DNA of 9,605 bases, taken from Candidatus Woesearchaeota archaeon. GTDB lineage: Archaea > Nanobdellota > Nanobdellia > Woesearchaeales > GW2011-AR15. Position numbers and translations under genes: made by a program. The notes beneath the pieces are model-generated. The model was given only the letters and a program-made list of their open reading frames with translations. It was not told the origin of the DNA and made no database searches. Numbering within the stretch: position 1 is the stretch's first letter; each line of letters begins with the position of its first letter. Shown here piece by piece: positions 1-6,539 of the stretch. Location of the stretch: contig JAMPXQ010000047.1 of the NCBI GenBank assembly GCA_023701075.1, positions 1-9,605 of the forward strand, given 5' to 3'.

Positions 1-307
1 GTTCGAATTCACATCCCCCTTTGCCGCAGCCTACAGAATATTTATATTGGGTGCATGTGCCGCATGATCCACCGCAACCATCACCGCCGCATTCTTTGCC
101 AGAGCAATCCGGTACGCATGGCGGCGGTCCATCATCATCATCATCTCCTTTTCCCCCACCTGGACAATTACTGCAACAGCAAGGACTACAGCTAGAGGGA
201 CACGATGAAGGAGTACATGGCCCATAACCACCGGCTAACGATTCTGGAAGGATAGATATGAACGTAACTAGTAACACGAAATATAAAAATAAGTTAGAAT
301 ATTTCAT
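1..307 (-). CDS. Secreted cysteine-rich protein, 3'-truncated by the window edge
   Basis: An open frame starts at ATG 307 and reads leftward to base 1 without a stop, giving 102 residues of a longer protein. Residues 1-25 form a Sec signal peptide: Lys2, a hydrophobic run (about 6-20), then a signal peptidase I site after S-L-A25. The remaining 77 residues hold 15 cysteines (31, 36, 40, 43-45, 48, 64, 68, 73, 78, 82, 85, 94, 99), a five-Asp run encoded by (GAT)5, and the segment GKECGGDGCGGSCGTC at 70-85. From memory, similar GKxCGxDGCGGxCGxC repeats occur in secreted proteins of deltaproteobacteria and some DPANN archaea; this is unverified. The ATG overlaps the stop of the upstream gene (ATGA) and a GGTG-rich stretch lies 5 nt before it, so translation is probably coupled. 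A disulfide-stabilised surface protein is likely. Function is unknown; metal binding is possible but unsupported. Confidence 0.8.
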   Translation of the reverse strand, partial: MKYSNLFLYFVLLVTFISILPESLAGGYGPCTPSSCPSSCSPCCCSNCPGGGKGDDDDDGPPPCVPDCSGKECGGDGCGGSCGTCTQYKYSVGCGKGGCEFE

Positions 308-1398
308 TTTGGCACCACCATTTTTACTTCAGGTCTTGTAATTAAATATATCTGATAGGCATTGTCTGATAAGAAAAAATCACCAGACCCATCACCATAT
401 TTATTTCTAATAGCAAATTTAGTATCCCTTGAACAGCTTGAATCTGTTTGTATTGTATCATCCAAATAAAGGGAATTGTACTCATTGAATTTAGAGAGCA
501 ATGCTTCATTTCTTCTCTCTTGATATAAATCTAACATCACTTCCATACAGGGGTGTAATGAATTTGCAGTCATTAATTCATTATTTTCAACCTTGTCAAG
601 AAAACTATTACTAAGAAGTGTTGCTTCATAGGCAGATGTATCTTTCCCTAATGCCTTGTCATAATTATAGTCTGACCAAATTAGCCAACATTGGACACCA
701 AACTTATGTCCATTGTTTGTTTGAGCAATTTCAAAAGCTCTTTTGCCAATTTGTTCGCCGACCGTTAGGATTTTATTGATTTTTGACTGGTCTTCTCCAT
801 TTTCTTTAAATAAAGGAATAGAATCATAAAAAGCAACTGACATCATTGCTGTGTCTTGTACATATGCGTACTTTGTACGATTGGATATTTCCTTTATCCA
901 ATCATAATCCACATAATTCAAAACTATTTCTCTTACATCTTTCTTAAGTCTTGATTCATCCGCAAGGACATTTTTACCCTTGAGCATATTGAATGCCCTT
1001 AACAAAGGATGAACCATAGTAACCAGTTCCCTATGAGGATCATCATATATTACTCGAGATTCTATGTCAAGATATATTTGATTTTCAAGTTCTCTTATCT
1101 CTTTGATTAATTTCTCATCCTGAGTCAAATCATAGATAGATGCTTTAGCCAAAAGTGCCCATATTCTAGTTGATATCCCTATTGTGCCTTTTTTAGTACC
1201 ATCACAATTCATAACTCCATAGTAACCTTTGCCATCATCATTTGCTGACATTTTATCAATAAGATTAATGCTTCTTTCTGCCAAATCAGCATTTGACAGG
1301 TTAGATGTACTTGTAAAATTAAAGAAAAGCCATCCAACAGCAAATAGTGAAACTACAACTAGACTTACAATTAACCATCTTTTTTCCATAAAACCCAC
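304..1398 (-). CDS. Signal-anchored all-helical protein, possible alpha/alpha-toroid fold
   Basis: Not recognised as a named family. The 364-residue protein has a basic N-terminus and one hydrophobic segment (about 8-27) with no obvious cleavage site, so it is probably an N-terminal anchor with the rest outside the cell. The remainder looks all-helical. Segments such as the one around W77 (TRIWALLAKASIYDLTQDEK) and the end (SDNAYQIYLI) align by eye with the two lipoproteins encoded divergently at 1502 and 2687, suggesting a distant third paralog. Start choice: GTG at 1398 lies 26.5 nt from the centre of the TATA box at 1421-1428, matching the other leaderless genes here; an in-frame ATG at 1389 is the alternative and would shorten the protein by three residues. 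It is the first gene of a unit with the cysteine-rich gene. It could be an (alpha/alpha) barrel carbohydrate-active or scaffold protein, but no catalytic motif is evident. Confidence 0.8.
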   Translation of the reverse strand: MGFMEKRWLIVSLVVVSLFAVGWLFFNFTSTSNLSNADLAERSINLIDKMSANDDGKGYYGVMNCDGTKKGTIGISTRIWALLAKASIYDLTQDEKLIKEIRELENQIYLDIESRVIYDDPHRELVTMVHPLLRAFNMLKGKNVLADESRLKKDVREIVLNYVDYDWIKEISNRTKYAYVQDTAMMSVAFYDSIPLFKENGEDQSKINKILTVGEQIGKRAFEIAQTNNGHKFGVQCWLIWSDYNYDKALGKDTSAYEATLLSNSFLDKVENNELMTANSLHPCMEVMLDLYQERRNEALLSKFNEYNSLYLDDTIQTDSSCSRDTKFAIRNKYGDGSGDFFLSDNAYQIYLITRPEVKMVVPK

Positions 1399-1420
1399 AT
1401 AGATAATAGAAATTACACGC

Positions 1421-1428
1421 TTTAAATA
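1421..1428 (-). promoter_or_regulatory. Archaeal TATA box for the leftward unit
   Basis: On the minus strand the sequence reads TATTTAAA. Its centre is 26.5 nt upstream of the GTG at 1398 and 35.5 nt upstream of the ATG at 1389. The archaeal TATA box normally sits about 26-27 nt before the transcription start, so transcription should begin at or next to the GTG, giving a leaderless message or a 9-nt leader. Confidence 0.65.
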
Positions 1429-1470
1429 CTTTTCTAAAGGTCAATACGAAAAGCAAGCCCATTGCAAAGT

Positions 1471-1478
1471 TATTTATA
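1471..1478 (+). promoter_or_regulatory. Archaeal TATA box for the rightward lipoprotein unit
   Basis: TATTTATA is centred 27.5 nt before the ATG at 1502. No Shine-Dalgarno sequence lies between the box and the ATG, so a leaderless mRNA is expected. It shares a 103-bp intergenic region with the opposing TATA box at 1421-1428; the two boxes are about 50 bp apart and could be co-regulated. Confidence 0.65.
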
Positions 1479-1501
1479 GCATTTCTAGATATCCAAATTA
1501 G

Positions 1502-2662
1502 ATGTGGAAAGCATTAGTTCTTATATTATTGGTGTCATGTGCACCATTGAAAGAAATGATTGAGACAGAGATAATTGAGACATATGACAAAAATCATATA
1601 ATCAGATTGGATGAATCCATATCTCTAGCCACCAGATACCTCATAGTCAATCAAAAAAAGGAAGGCAACTTCAATTATGAATATGATTATATCTCAAGCC
1701 AGTTCTCTGTTCAAGACAACGGAGTGAGGCAGGCAGGTGCCCTTTGGGGATTGGTACTTGCATATTCTTATACGAAGGATGACACGCTTGTTGTACCGAT
1801 AAAAAAAGGGCTAGATTATTTTCAGGATAGGTCTTATGGAAAAGAGGGTCGAAGATGGATTATCTATAGCAATGAGACAGAAGCAAGTACAGGCATGCTT
1901 TCATTGTACATACTTTCAGTCAATGAGTTTCTAAAGACATATGAATCTGATGATGGTTATGAAGAGATTCTGCATGATGACCTAAAGGAATACATCGCTC
2001 AGCTCATCTATCTGAAAACGACAGAGAACCTATTTTATTCCAGATACTCACTGGAGGGCGAAGGATACGGAGATCCATCACCTTACTTTGATGGTGAATC
2101 ACTTCTGGCTCTTTCCAAGATTGATGATCAAGAGCTTGTATCAAAAGAATTGCTAATAAGTATCGCTGACGCAACATACAATAAATATGTTGAAGATGCT
2201 TTGGAGAATAATCCAGATTCTGACAAGACAAAAGGGTTTTTCCAGTGGGGTATCATGTCTTATTATGAGTTGACTATTAGGGGATATGCAGATTATAGTG
2301 ACAGGATCTTTTTGCTTGCTGACTGGATGATAGATGTTCATAAGACATTAGGTAGACAGAAAAACACGGGATATGCTATTGAAGGCCTCTCTTATGCATA
2401 TAGGTTAGCGAAAAAGATGGAAGATAAGAGGTATCAAAAGTATAAATTGGTAATTAGTGAAACTCTAAAAAAACTTATGTCATGGCAGATTGGAAGTCCA
2501 CTTGCAAACTGGTTCATCACAGCAAATCCACCTACCGATGAATATGCTGTTGGTGGGATAATGAACGCTGAAAATGACCCGGTCTTGAGGATAGATGTCA
2601 CTCAGCACCAGCTGCATGCAATGCTTCTTGCAAAAGAATATGTTTTTAATGATGAGAAATAA
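1502..2662 (+). CDS. Putative lipoprotein with alpha/alpha-toroid-like helical repeats, copy 1
   Basis: A 386-residue protein of unrecognised family. The N-terminus MWKALVLILLVSC ends in a lipobox-like L-V-S-C13, so lipid attachment at Cys13 after cleavage is plausible. The mature part is a chain of helical segments with conserved small and aromatic residues: NYEYD near 57-61, VRQAGALWGL near 75-84, YTKDD near 90-94, FDGESLLAL near 196-204, and TQHQLHAMLL near 366-375. This periodicity resembles (alpha/alpha)-toroid or six-hairpin folds such as glycoside hydrolases, epimerases and terpene-cyclase-like barrels, but no catalytic signature can be assigned. It is paralogous to the next gene over its whole length: both share N-Q near the start, Y-x-Y-D, R-x-x-GAL-[WY], SYTKD/GYTKD, and QH near the end. 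It leads its unit from a leaderless promoter, with 24 nt to the next gene. A surface glycan-processing or binding role is a guess. Confidence 0.85.
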   Translation: MWKALVLILLVSCAPLKEMIETEIIETYDKNHIIRLDESISLATRYLIVNQKKEGNFNYEYDYISSQFSVQDNGVRQAGALWGLVLAYSYTKDDTLVVPIKKGLDYFQDRSYGKEGRRWIIYSNETEASTGMLSLYILSVNEFLKTYESDDGYEEILHDDLKEYIAQLIYLKTTENLFYSRYSLEGEGYGDPSPYFDGESLLALSKIDDQELVSKELLISIADATYNKYVEDALENNPDSDKTKGFFQWGIMSYYELTIRGYADYSDRIFLLADWMIDVHKTLGRQKNTGYAIEGLSYAYRLAKKMEDKRYQKYKLVISETLKKLMSWQIGSPLANWFITANPPTDEYAVGGIMNAENDPVLRIDVTQHQLHAMLLAKEYVFNDEK

Positions 2663-2686
2663 ACTGAGTTTAGGGCTGGATGCAGA

Positions 2687-3790
2687 ATGAAAGATAAACG
2701 ATTGAGTTTTAGGGTAGTTATAGTTTTGATGTTCATAGTCTTGATGAGTTCTTGTAAGAATAAACAAGAAGAGATTGATACGGTAATTATGTCTAAAGCT
2801 AGTCAGGATAAATATGGCAATGCCATAAGGCTAGGTGGAGAGTGGTTTTTAGCAAATCAGGATGAACAATTTTTGCATTACATATATGACACAAAAACAA
2901 AAGGACATCCTGCCTCAACTCACCCCTTGAGAGAGATGGGTGCACTTTATGCAATAAATGACCTTTATGGATATACAAAAGATCAAAGATATCTGAATCT
3001 ATCCTACAAAGGTTATGCCTATTTCAGCCAATATTTCACAAAGTCCGAAAATTATCTACTAGTGAACATAACACCTGATGCTACCAAGCTTGGTTATAAT
3101 GCATTCATGATACTTAATATTATTCCTATAAATATAAAGGATAAAGAAAATGAGCTGGATTATCTTGCAGAGGGCATACTCTCAATGCAAAAGGATTCAG
3201 GTGAATACAGAACTTTCTTCTTTATTGAAAGGGAGACAGGAGTTGATTATTACCCTGGCCAATCTATACTGGCATTGATGAGATTATATAGCTATGACAA
3301 ACAAGAAAAGTATATCGAATCAGTCAAGAAATCTCTTGGATATTATCCTTTGAGATGGAACCAGGACCCTTCGTTTACTTTCGTTCCATGGTATACAAAA
3401 GGATACTATGAGTATTATCAGCAGACTAATGATGATTTTGTCAGGGAATTCATATTTGAGATGAACGATTTTCTTGTATCAGGATTCAGCGCAGATGGGA
3501 CATGCAATGGGCCAATAGTGAATAGGGATATCTCGATTGCGGCATATGCTGAATCTGTTGTTAAGGCTTATAAATTAGCAAAATTCAATAATGATACCTA
3601 TCGGCAAGAATGCTACTCAAGATTTATTAATAATGCCGCAGATATTGTTGTGGATATCCAGATCCAGAATACGACTGATGTATTAGAATTAGGTGGATTC
3701 CCAAACAGCTTGGGAGAGATAAGGGTTGACAATAACCAGCATGCAGTGATGATGCTGATAGATGCAAAGAGAGAAGGCATCATAGATTGA
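2687..3790 (+). CDS. Putative lipoprotein with alpha/alpha-toroid-like helical repeats, copy 2
   Basis: A 367-residue paralog of the preceding gene. The N-terminus has basic residues, a hydrophobic stretch (about 9-20), then M-S-S-C23, a lipobox-like site. Matching segments include FLANQ near 46-50, YIYD near 58-61, LREMGALYAI near 74-83, GYTKDQRYL near 89-97, YPGQSILALMRLYSYDK near 189-205, and NNQHAVMML near 350-358. The invariant R-x-x-GAL-[WY] and QH positions are kept, so both copies probably retain the same fold and perhaps related substrates. It lies 24 nt downstream of copy 1 with no TATA box between, so it is probably cotranscribed; the ribosome site is weak. Its stop lies only 14 bp from the stop of the convergent pilin operon. 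Function is unknown. Confidence 0.85.
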   Translation: MKDKRLSFRVVIVLMFIVLMSSCKNKQEEIDTVIMSKASQDKYGNAIRLGGEWFLANQDEQFLHYIYDTKTKGHPASTHPLREMGALYAINDLYGYTKDQRYLNLSYKGYAYFSQYFTKSENYLLVNITPDATKLGYNAFMILNIIPINIKDKENELDYLAEGILSMQKDSGEYRTFFFIERETGVDYYPGQSILALMRLYSYDKQEKYIESVKKSLGYYPLRWNQDPSFTFVPWYTKGYYEYYQQTNDDFVREFIFEMNDFLVSGFSADGTCNGPIVNRDISIAAYAESVVKAYKLAKFNNDTYRQECYSRFINNAADIVVDIQIQNTTDVLELGGFPNSLGEIRVDNNQHAVMMLIDAKREGIID

Positions 3791-3804
3791 TGCCAAAACA
3801 AAGA

Positions 3805-4698
3805 TTAGATGATTTCGATCCTGGCATTGTTTTTTGAATCCGGCAGTGCATCTATTGTATTCCTATCAGTATAACAGTCCAGGATGTTGATGTTCTCGGC
3901 GACATCTTCATCAAATGTGATTTCAGTCATGCCTTTTGCTGCTGCCGCATTCACCTTGAATATAACCTTGGCGAAATTCCCGCTTCCTGAGACGCAGTTC
4001 TTCCCGAGGTAACCGAAAGAGAACCTTCCTGGATAGACCATGTCTGACTGGAAATTATACTGTATGAACATCTTGTCGAAAAGAGGGTTCTTGTATCTGT
4101 ATTGAGGTTTGTCAAAGACAACTGCTTCAGAACTCTTGTATGTCAATTTCTCAGGATCGTATTTCAAGGTGAACCTTGCACTCTTTGTGTCTTTCACACA
4201 GTGCAGGCTGACAAAGACTTCGAACTGTCCGTTGAGTCCGATCTTGGTGACATTTGGGTCAATGCTTGCCTGTGTCCTTGATATCCTCACCCCGTCATAG
4301 TTCCTCGAGACGCAGTGCTGCGTCGTATTATAATTAATGTTCTGTATGAAGCTCCCTTTGACTGGTATTGGGAACGCAGTGAAGTATTCCAGATAGGTCT
4401 TGTTGTTCTCTAGGACTGTTATGGTGAGTTCAGAGTCATCTATCCTCATCTTATAGTTTTTCCCGAAGATTTTGGGAGGGATGTCAAATTTCCTGACATA
4501 GTTGTTGTTCATTGAATTTGCGATTGAGACTTCATTGACAATGCTGTCTGCAAGCTGCTTGAGTTCAAGCACCTCCTGCTTCTTGCTTAATTCAAAAAGC
4601 CTCTGGTTTATGATATAGATGAACCCGCTCAAAGATAGGAATACCAGGCTGAATATCAGGATGAATTCAAAAGACACTTGCGCCTTAGTCTGTCTCAC
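3805..4698 (-). CDS. Class III pilin-like protein with C-terminal cohesin-like domain
   Basis: A 297-residue protein with two parts. The N-terminus KAQVSFEFILIFSLVFLSL (5-23) matches the archaeal class III prepilin pattern: a basic leader, Q7 at the cleavage position, S9, E11 (the equivalent of pilin Glu5), then a hydrophobic helix. A coiled helix (30-65) and a small beta region (to about 125) follow. From about 140 to 285 the pattern fits a cohesin-like beta sandwich: FEVFVSL (159-165), ARFTLKYDPEKL (174-185), FSFGYLG (226-232), GNFAKVIFKV (240-249) and ITFDEDV (260-266). Four cysteines (129, 167, 235, 275) could form two disulfides. GTG 4698 is chosen because GGAGG lies 8 nt upstream and it overlaps the preceding gene by 14 nt. 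As the last gene of the pilin operon it probably encodes the display or adhesive subunit. The cohesin call rests on pattern, not on a profile search. Confidence 0.8.
   Translation of the reverse strand: MRQTKAQVSFEFILIFSLVFLSLSGFIYIINQRLFELSKKQEVLELKQLADSIVNEVSIANSMNNNYVRKFDIPPKIFGKNYKMRIDDSELTITVLENNKTYLEYFTAFPIPVKGSFIQNINYNTTQHCVSRNYDGVRISRTQASIDPNVTKIGLNGQFEVFVSLHCVKDTKSARFTLKYDPEKLTYKSSEAVVFDKPQYRYKNPLFDKMFIQYNFQSDMVYPGRFSFGYLGKNCVSGSGNFAKVIFKVNAAAAKGMTEITFDEDVAENINILDCYTDRNTIDALPDSKNNARIEII
3830..3835 (+). terminator. Possible oligo-T termination site for the lipoprotein unit
   Basis: A run of six T on the plus strand lies 40 nt past the stop at 3790, inside the 3' end of the convergent gene. 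Archaeal RNA polymerase can terminate at oligo-T tracts without a hairpin. The convergent gap is only 14 bp, so termination must occur inside the opposing gene. The evidence is weak. Confidence 0.3.
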
Positions 4699-5596
4699 AG
4701 GTCTTGCCTCCTACATTGAAATCTGGGGAACATATCCCTCTGCCGAGATATCCCGCACCATGGTCATGGGTGCTCATCTTATTGACTATTGAAGGCTCTG
4801 TCCTGCTCCCTTTATCTTCTTTCCATGCTGTTGTTATGACCCCGAAATTCCCCTTGCTTCCGCTCTCATAATCAAAGGCATATAATCCGTACACAGGGAT
4901 ATCTACTATCCTAGGAGAAATGCTTTTCCAGGAGATTATCCTCTCCTTGTCTTCAAAGAAATAGCTCACGTCAGCCTTTATCTCTATTGTCCAGGGATCT
5001 TTCTGGCTGACATCGGTTATATTCACTTTGAATTCATGCACATTCATCCCGAGGTCTGAAAACACTGTCTCTATCTCAGGCTTGAGGTCTGCCATGACAT
5101 ACTTTTTAGTTATGCATGGTGAACCCATGCAGTTTATTTTTTTTAGGTCTATCATGTTTCCGTTGGATTCCATGATGGTCCCGTTTTGTATGAGGTTTTG
5201 CAGGTTGTTTATCAAAGGCCTTTTGAGGACTGTGTTCAAATAGCTGTCTTTCCTATAATATTTTGATAGGCCGATGAGCGCATTCTTCGAGCTTACATAT
5301 ATTATCTTATCGAAATAATTGTTCTCCATCTCCTGCACTATGGAATTCATCGCTTTAACTTTCGCCCTTGTCACATCAAGGTCATTTTCTTTGAGGGTGG
5401 TATTGGAGAACATGTTGGATATGGCTATGAATAATATGACGATGAGAAGGCTTGTTATAGAGAAAAAAATCCCTATCTTTTTCATTTTTTGGGTCGGAGA
5501 CATGCCCCGTATTATTTTTCGTATGCATTCTTGGTATGGGAAAACTCTTATTTTTCCAATACCTTTACTGTTTTGGAGGAGTCTCATTTTTCCCAT
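4685..5596 (-). CDS. Single-pass membrane protein of the pilin operon
   Basis: A 303-residue protein, not recognised by name. About 40 basic, mostly cytoplasmic residues precede one transmembrane helix (about 42-60: FFSITSLLIVILFIAIS region). A helical stretch rich in N, K and Y (75-140) follows, then a beta-rich ectodomain (165-240) and a Gly/Cys-containing tail. Extracytoplasmic cysteines are at 156, 161, 289 and 300. It lacks a pilin-type cleavage motif, but its layout of N-terminal helix plus globular ectodomain resembles minor-pilin partners. Start: ATG 5596 has GAGGT 6 nt upstream; ATG 5587 would give an ATGA overlap with the upstream stop but has a poorer site; starts at residues 32 or 38 would give a more usual short leader. 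It overlaps the neighbours on both sides, so it is almost certainly cotranslated with the pilins. A membrane anchor or assembly factor for the pilin complex is inferred. Confidence 0.8.
   Translation of the reverse strand: MGKMRLLQNSKGIGKIRVFPYQECIRKIIRGMSPTQKMKKIGIFFSITSLLIVILFIAISNMFSNTTLKENDLDVTRAKVKAMNSIVQEMENNYFDKIIYVSSKNALIGLSKYYRKDSYLNTVLKRPLINNLQNLIQNGTIMESNGNMIDLKKINCMGSPCITKKYVMADLKPEIETVFSDLGMNVHEFKVNITDVSQKDPWTIEIKADVSYFFEDKERIISWKSISPRIVDIPVYGLYAFDYESGSKGNFGVITTAWKEDKGSRTEPSIVNKMSTHDHGAGYLGRGICSPDFNVGGKTCETD
4707..4711 (-). promoter_or_regulatory. Strong Shine-Dalgarno for the cohesin-like pilin gene
   Basis: Minus-strand GGAGG lies 8 nt before the GTG at 4698, inside the coding end of the preceding gene. 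It supports this GTG as the start and indicates translation initiation within the polycistronic mRNA. Confidence 0.75.
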
Positions 5597-6111
5597 AGGT
5601 TAACCTCTATCAGGTATGGCCCAAAATAAGTCACTGCACCTGTGGCCGGTGTCTCGATGTATCCGAAAGATATTTTTTTTCTGGATATCAATGCATTGGT
5701 CTTCTCTTGTCCTGTATCAGAATATATCTGGACATTGTTTATCCTTAGTTCTACGCCATATAGGTCTTGTCTTATCAAAGGCAGGAAGCTTATGAAGAGC
5801 TCTCTTGCTTTGTCCTGTCTGTTCAATACATATAGTTCAGTCATATGGTCAAGGATTGTCTGTTCATAATTCTTTGTGAGTGCGCATGTCTCCTGGAGTT
5901 TTGCTTGCGTGCAGACACATTGGTTGCATAGATCGCTAATTTTGGTTCTTGAAATTATATCCAGCAGGTTGTCTGCAACTACTGGAAGCGGGGTCTCATC
6001 CCTTGGTTTGCTTCCTGATGATATTATCATGAATCCTATAGATAATATGATTGCTGCAAAGATTGCATCGATTATGAAAAAATATCCTTTTCTGCTATTG
6101 ATACGGCTCAT
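5584..6111 (-). CDS. Pilin-like protein with atypical prepilin motif
   Basis: A 175-residue protein. The N-terminus SRINSRKGYFFIIDAIFAA has a basic leader ending K-G, then aromatic and hydrophobic residues with an Asp at +6 after the glycine, and a single hydrophobic helix to about residue 31. This is pilin-like, but it lacks the class III Gln and has Asp where Glu5 is usual, so processing by a prepilin peptidase is likely but unproved. The ectodomain has an early cysteine cluster (62, 65, 67, 76; C-x2-C-x-C) and no other cysteines, then a mixed alpha/beta region ending NLWEK. Start: ATG 6111 gives an ATGA overlap with the upstream gene; an in-frame TTG at 6117 has AGGTG 7 nt upstream and is a real alternative. 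Probably a minor pilin of the five-gene complex. Confidence 0.75.
   Translation of the reverse strand: MSRINSRKGYFFIIDAIFAAIILSIGFMIISSGSKPRDETPLPVVADNLLDIISRTKISDLCNQCVCTQAKLQETCALTKNYEQTILDHMTELYVLNRQDKARELFISFLPLIRQDLYGVELRINNVQIYSDTGQEKTNALISRKKISFGYIETPATGAVTYFGPYLIEVNLWEK
5603..5607 (-). promoter_or_regulatory. Shine-Dalgarno for the membrane-protein gene
   Basis: Minus-strand GAGGT lies 6 nt before the ATG at 5596, within the last codons of the upstream pilin gene. It favours ATG 5596 over the in-frame ATG at 5587. Confidence 0.55.
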
Positions 6112-6539
6112 TTGCAAAGTAATACACCTAAGTTGACTATCTGCCGGTTATAGATGACTGGTTTTGTGAGAAGTATGGAATTTTTCGATTGGCAGTGCGG
6201 CTGGACATTGAAGACCGGTCCGCTCTCGCATGGCTGATTGCCGAAATATGCTTGGTTGGTCTTTTCAAATGTTGAGAACTGTGCAAATATCTGGTTTCCA
6301 TTGCTTAGATATATGCAGGCATCTGCCCCAAGGTCCTTATACATCTCTTTTTTTATCAGGCTGTCTACCTTTATCCCTTTCACATAATGTTGGCTCACCT
6401 TGTCCATTATGAGCTCGCTATCTACATCAAAAGTCTTCTGTTCTATACTGTCTTTCATCCCAAAGAAGAATATTGATAGTGCAAAGAGATATATGACAAA
6501 AGTCATGATGAAATCCATGCTTATGGCTTGGCCCTTCAC
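6108..6539 (-). CDS. Small class III-like pilin
   Basis: A 143-residue protein. The N-terminus MKGQAISMDFIMTFVIYLF has the K-G-Q leader of class III prepilins followed by a hydrophobic helix (about 8-27). The acidic residue is Asp, one position later than usual (Q4 as +1, D9 as +6). The rest is a short ectodomain with four cysteines (75, 104, 116, 142). The GTG start at 6539 is well supported: GGTGAT lies 5 nt upstream and GTG overlaps the preceding TGA by 4 nt. It shares the D+6 variant with the next gene, which sets these two apart from the E+5 pilins at the two ends of the operon. Probably a minor pilin; archaellin is less likely given the size, the cysteines and the absence of other archaellum genes. 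Confidence 0.78.
   Translation of the reverse strand: MKGQAISMDFIMTFVIYLFALSIFFFGMKDSIEQKTFDVDSELIMDKVSQHYVKGIKVDSLIKKEMYKDLGADACIYLSNGNQIFAQFSTFEKTNQAYFGNQPCESGPVFNVQPHCQSKNSILLTKPVIYNRQIVNLGVLLCK

Noticed and set aside
131..145. (ATC)5 run as a phase-variation tract
   Set aside because: A trinucleotide unit keeps the frame, and five copies is short; it simply encodes five Asp.
21..227. Plus-strand Pro/Ser-rich reading frame at the left edge
   Set aside because: It is antisense to the Cys-rich frame, which has a signal peptide and a coupled start; Pro/Ser/His richness is expected opposite Gly/Cys/Asp codons.
31..231. Minus-strand 66-residue frame inside the Cys-rich gene
   Set aside because: Different frame from the coupled, signal-peptide-bearing ORF; its Met run comes only from the GAT repeat read out of phase.
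2004..2767. Minus-strand reading frames opposite the lipoprotein genes
   Set aside because: Shadows of the plus-strand genes, with no ribosome site or promoter and incoherent composition.
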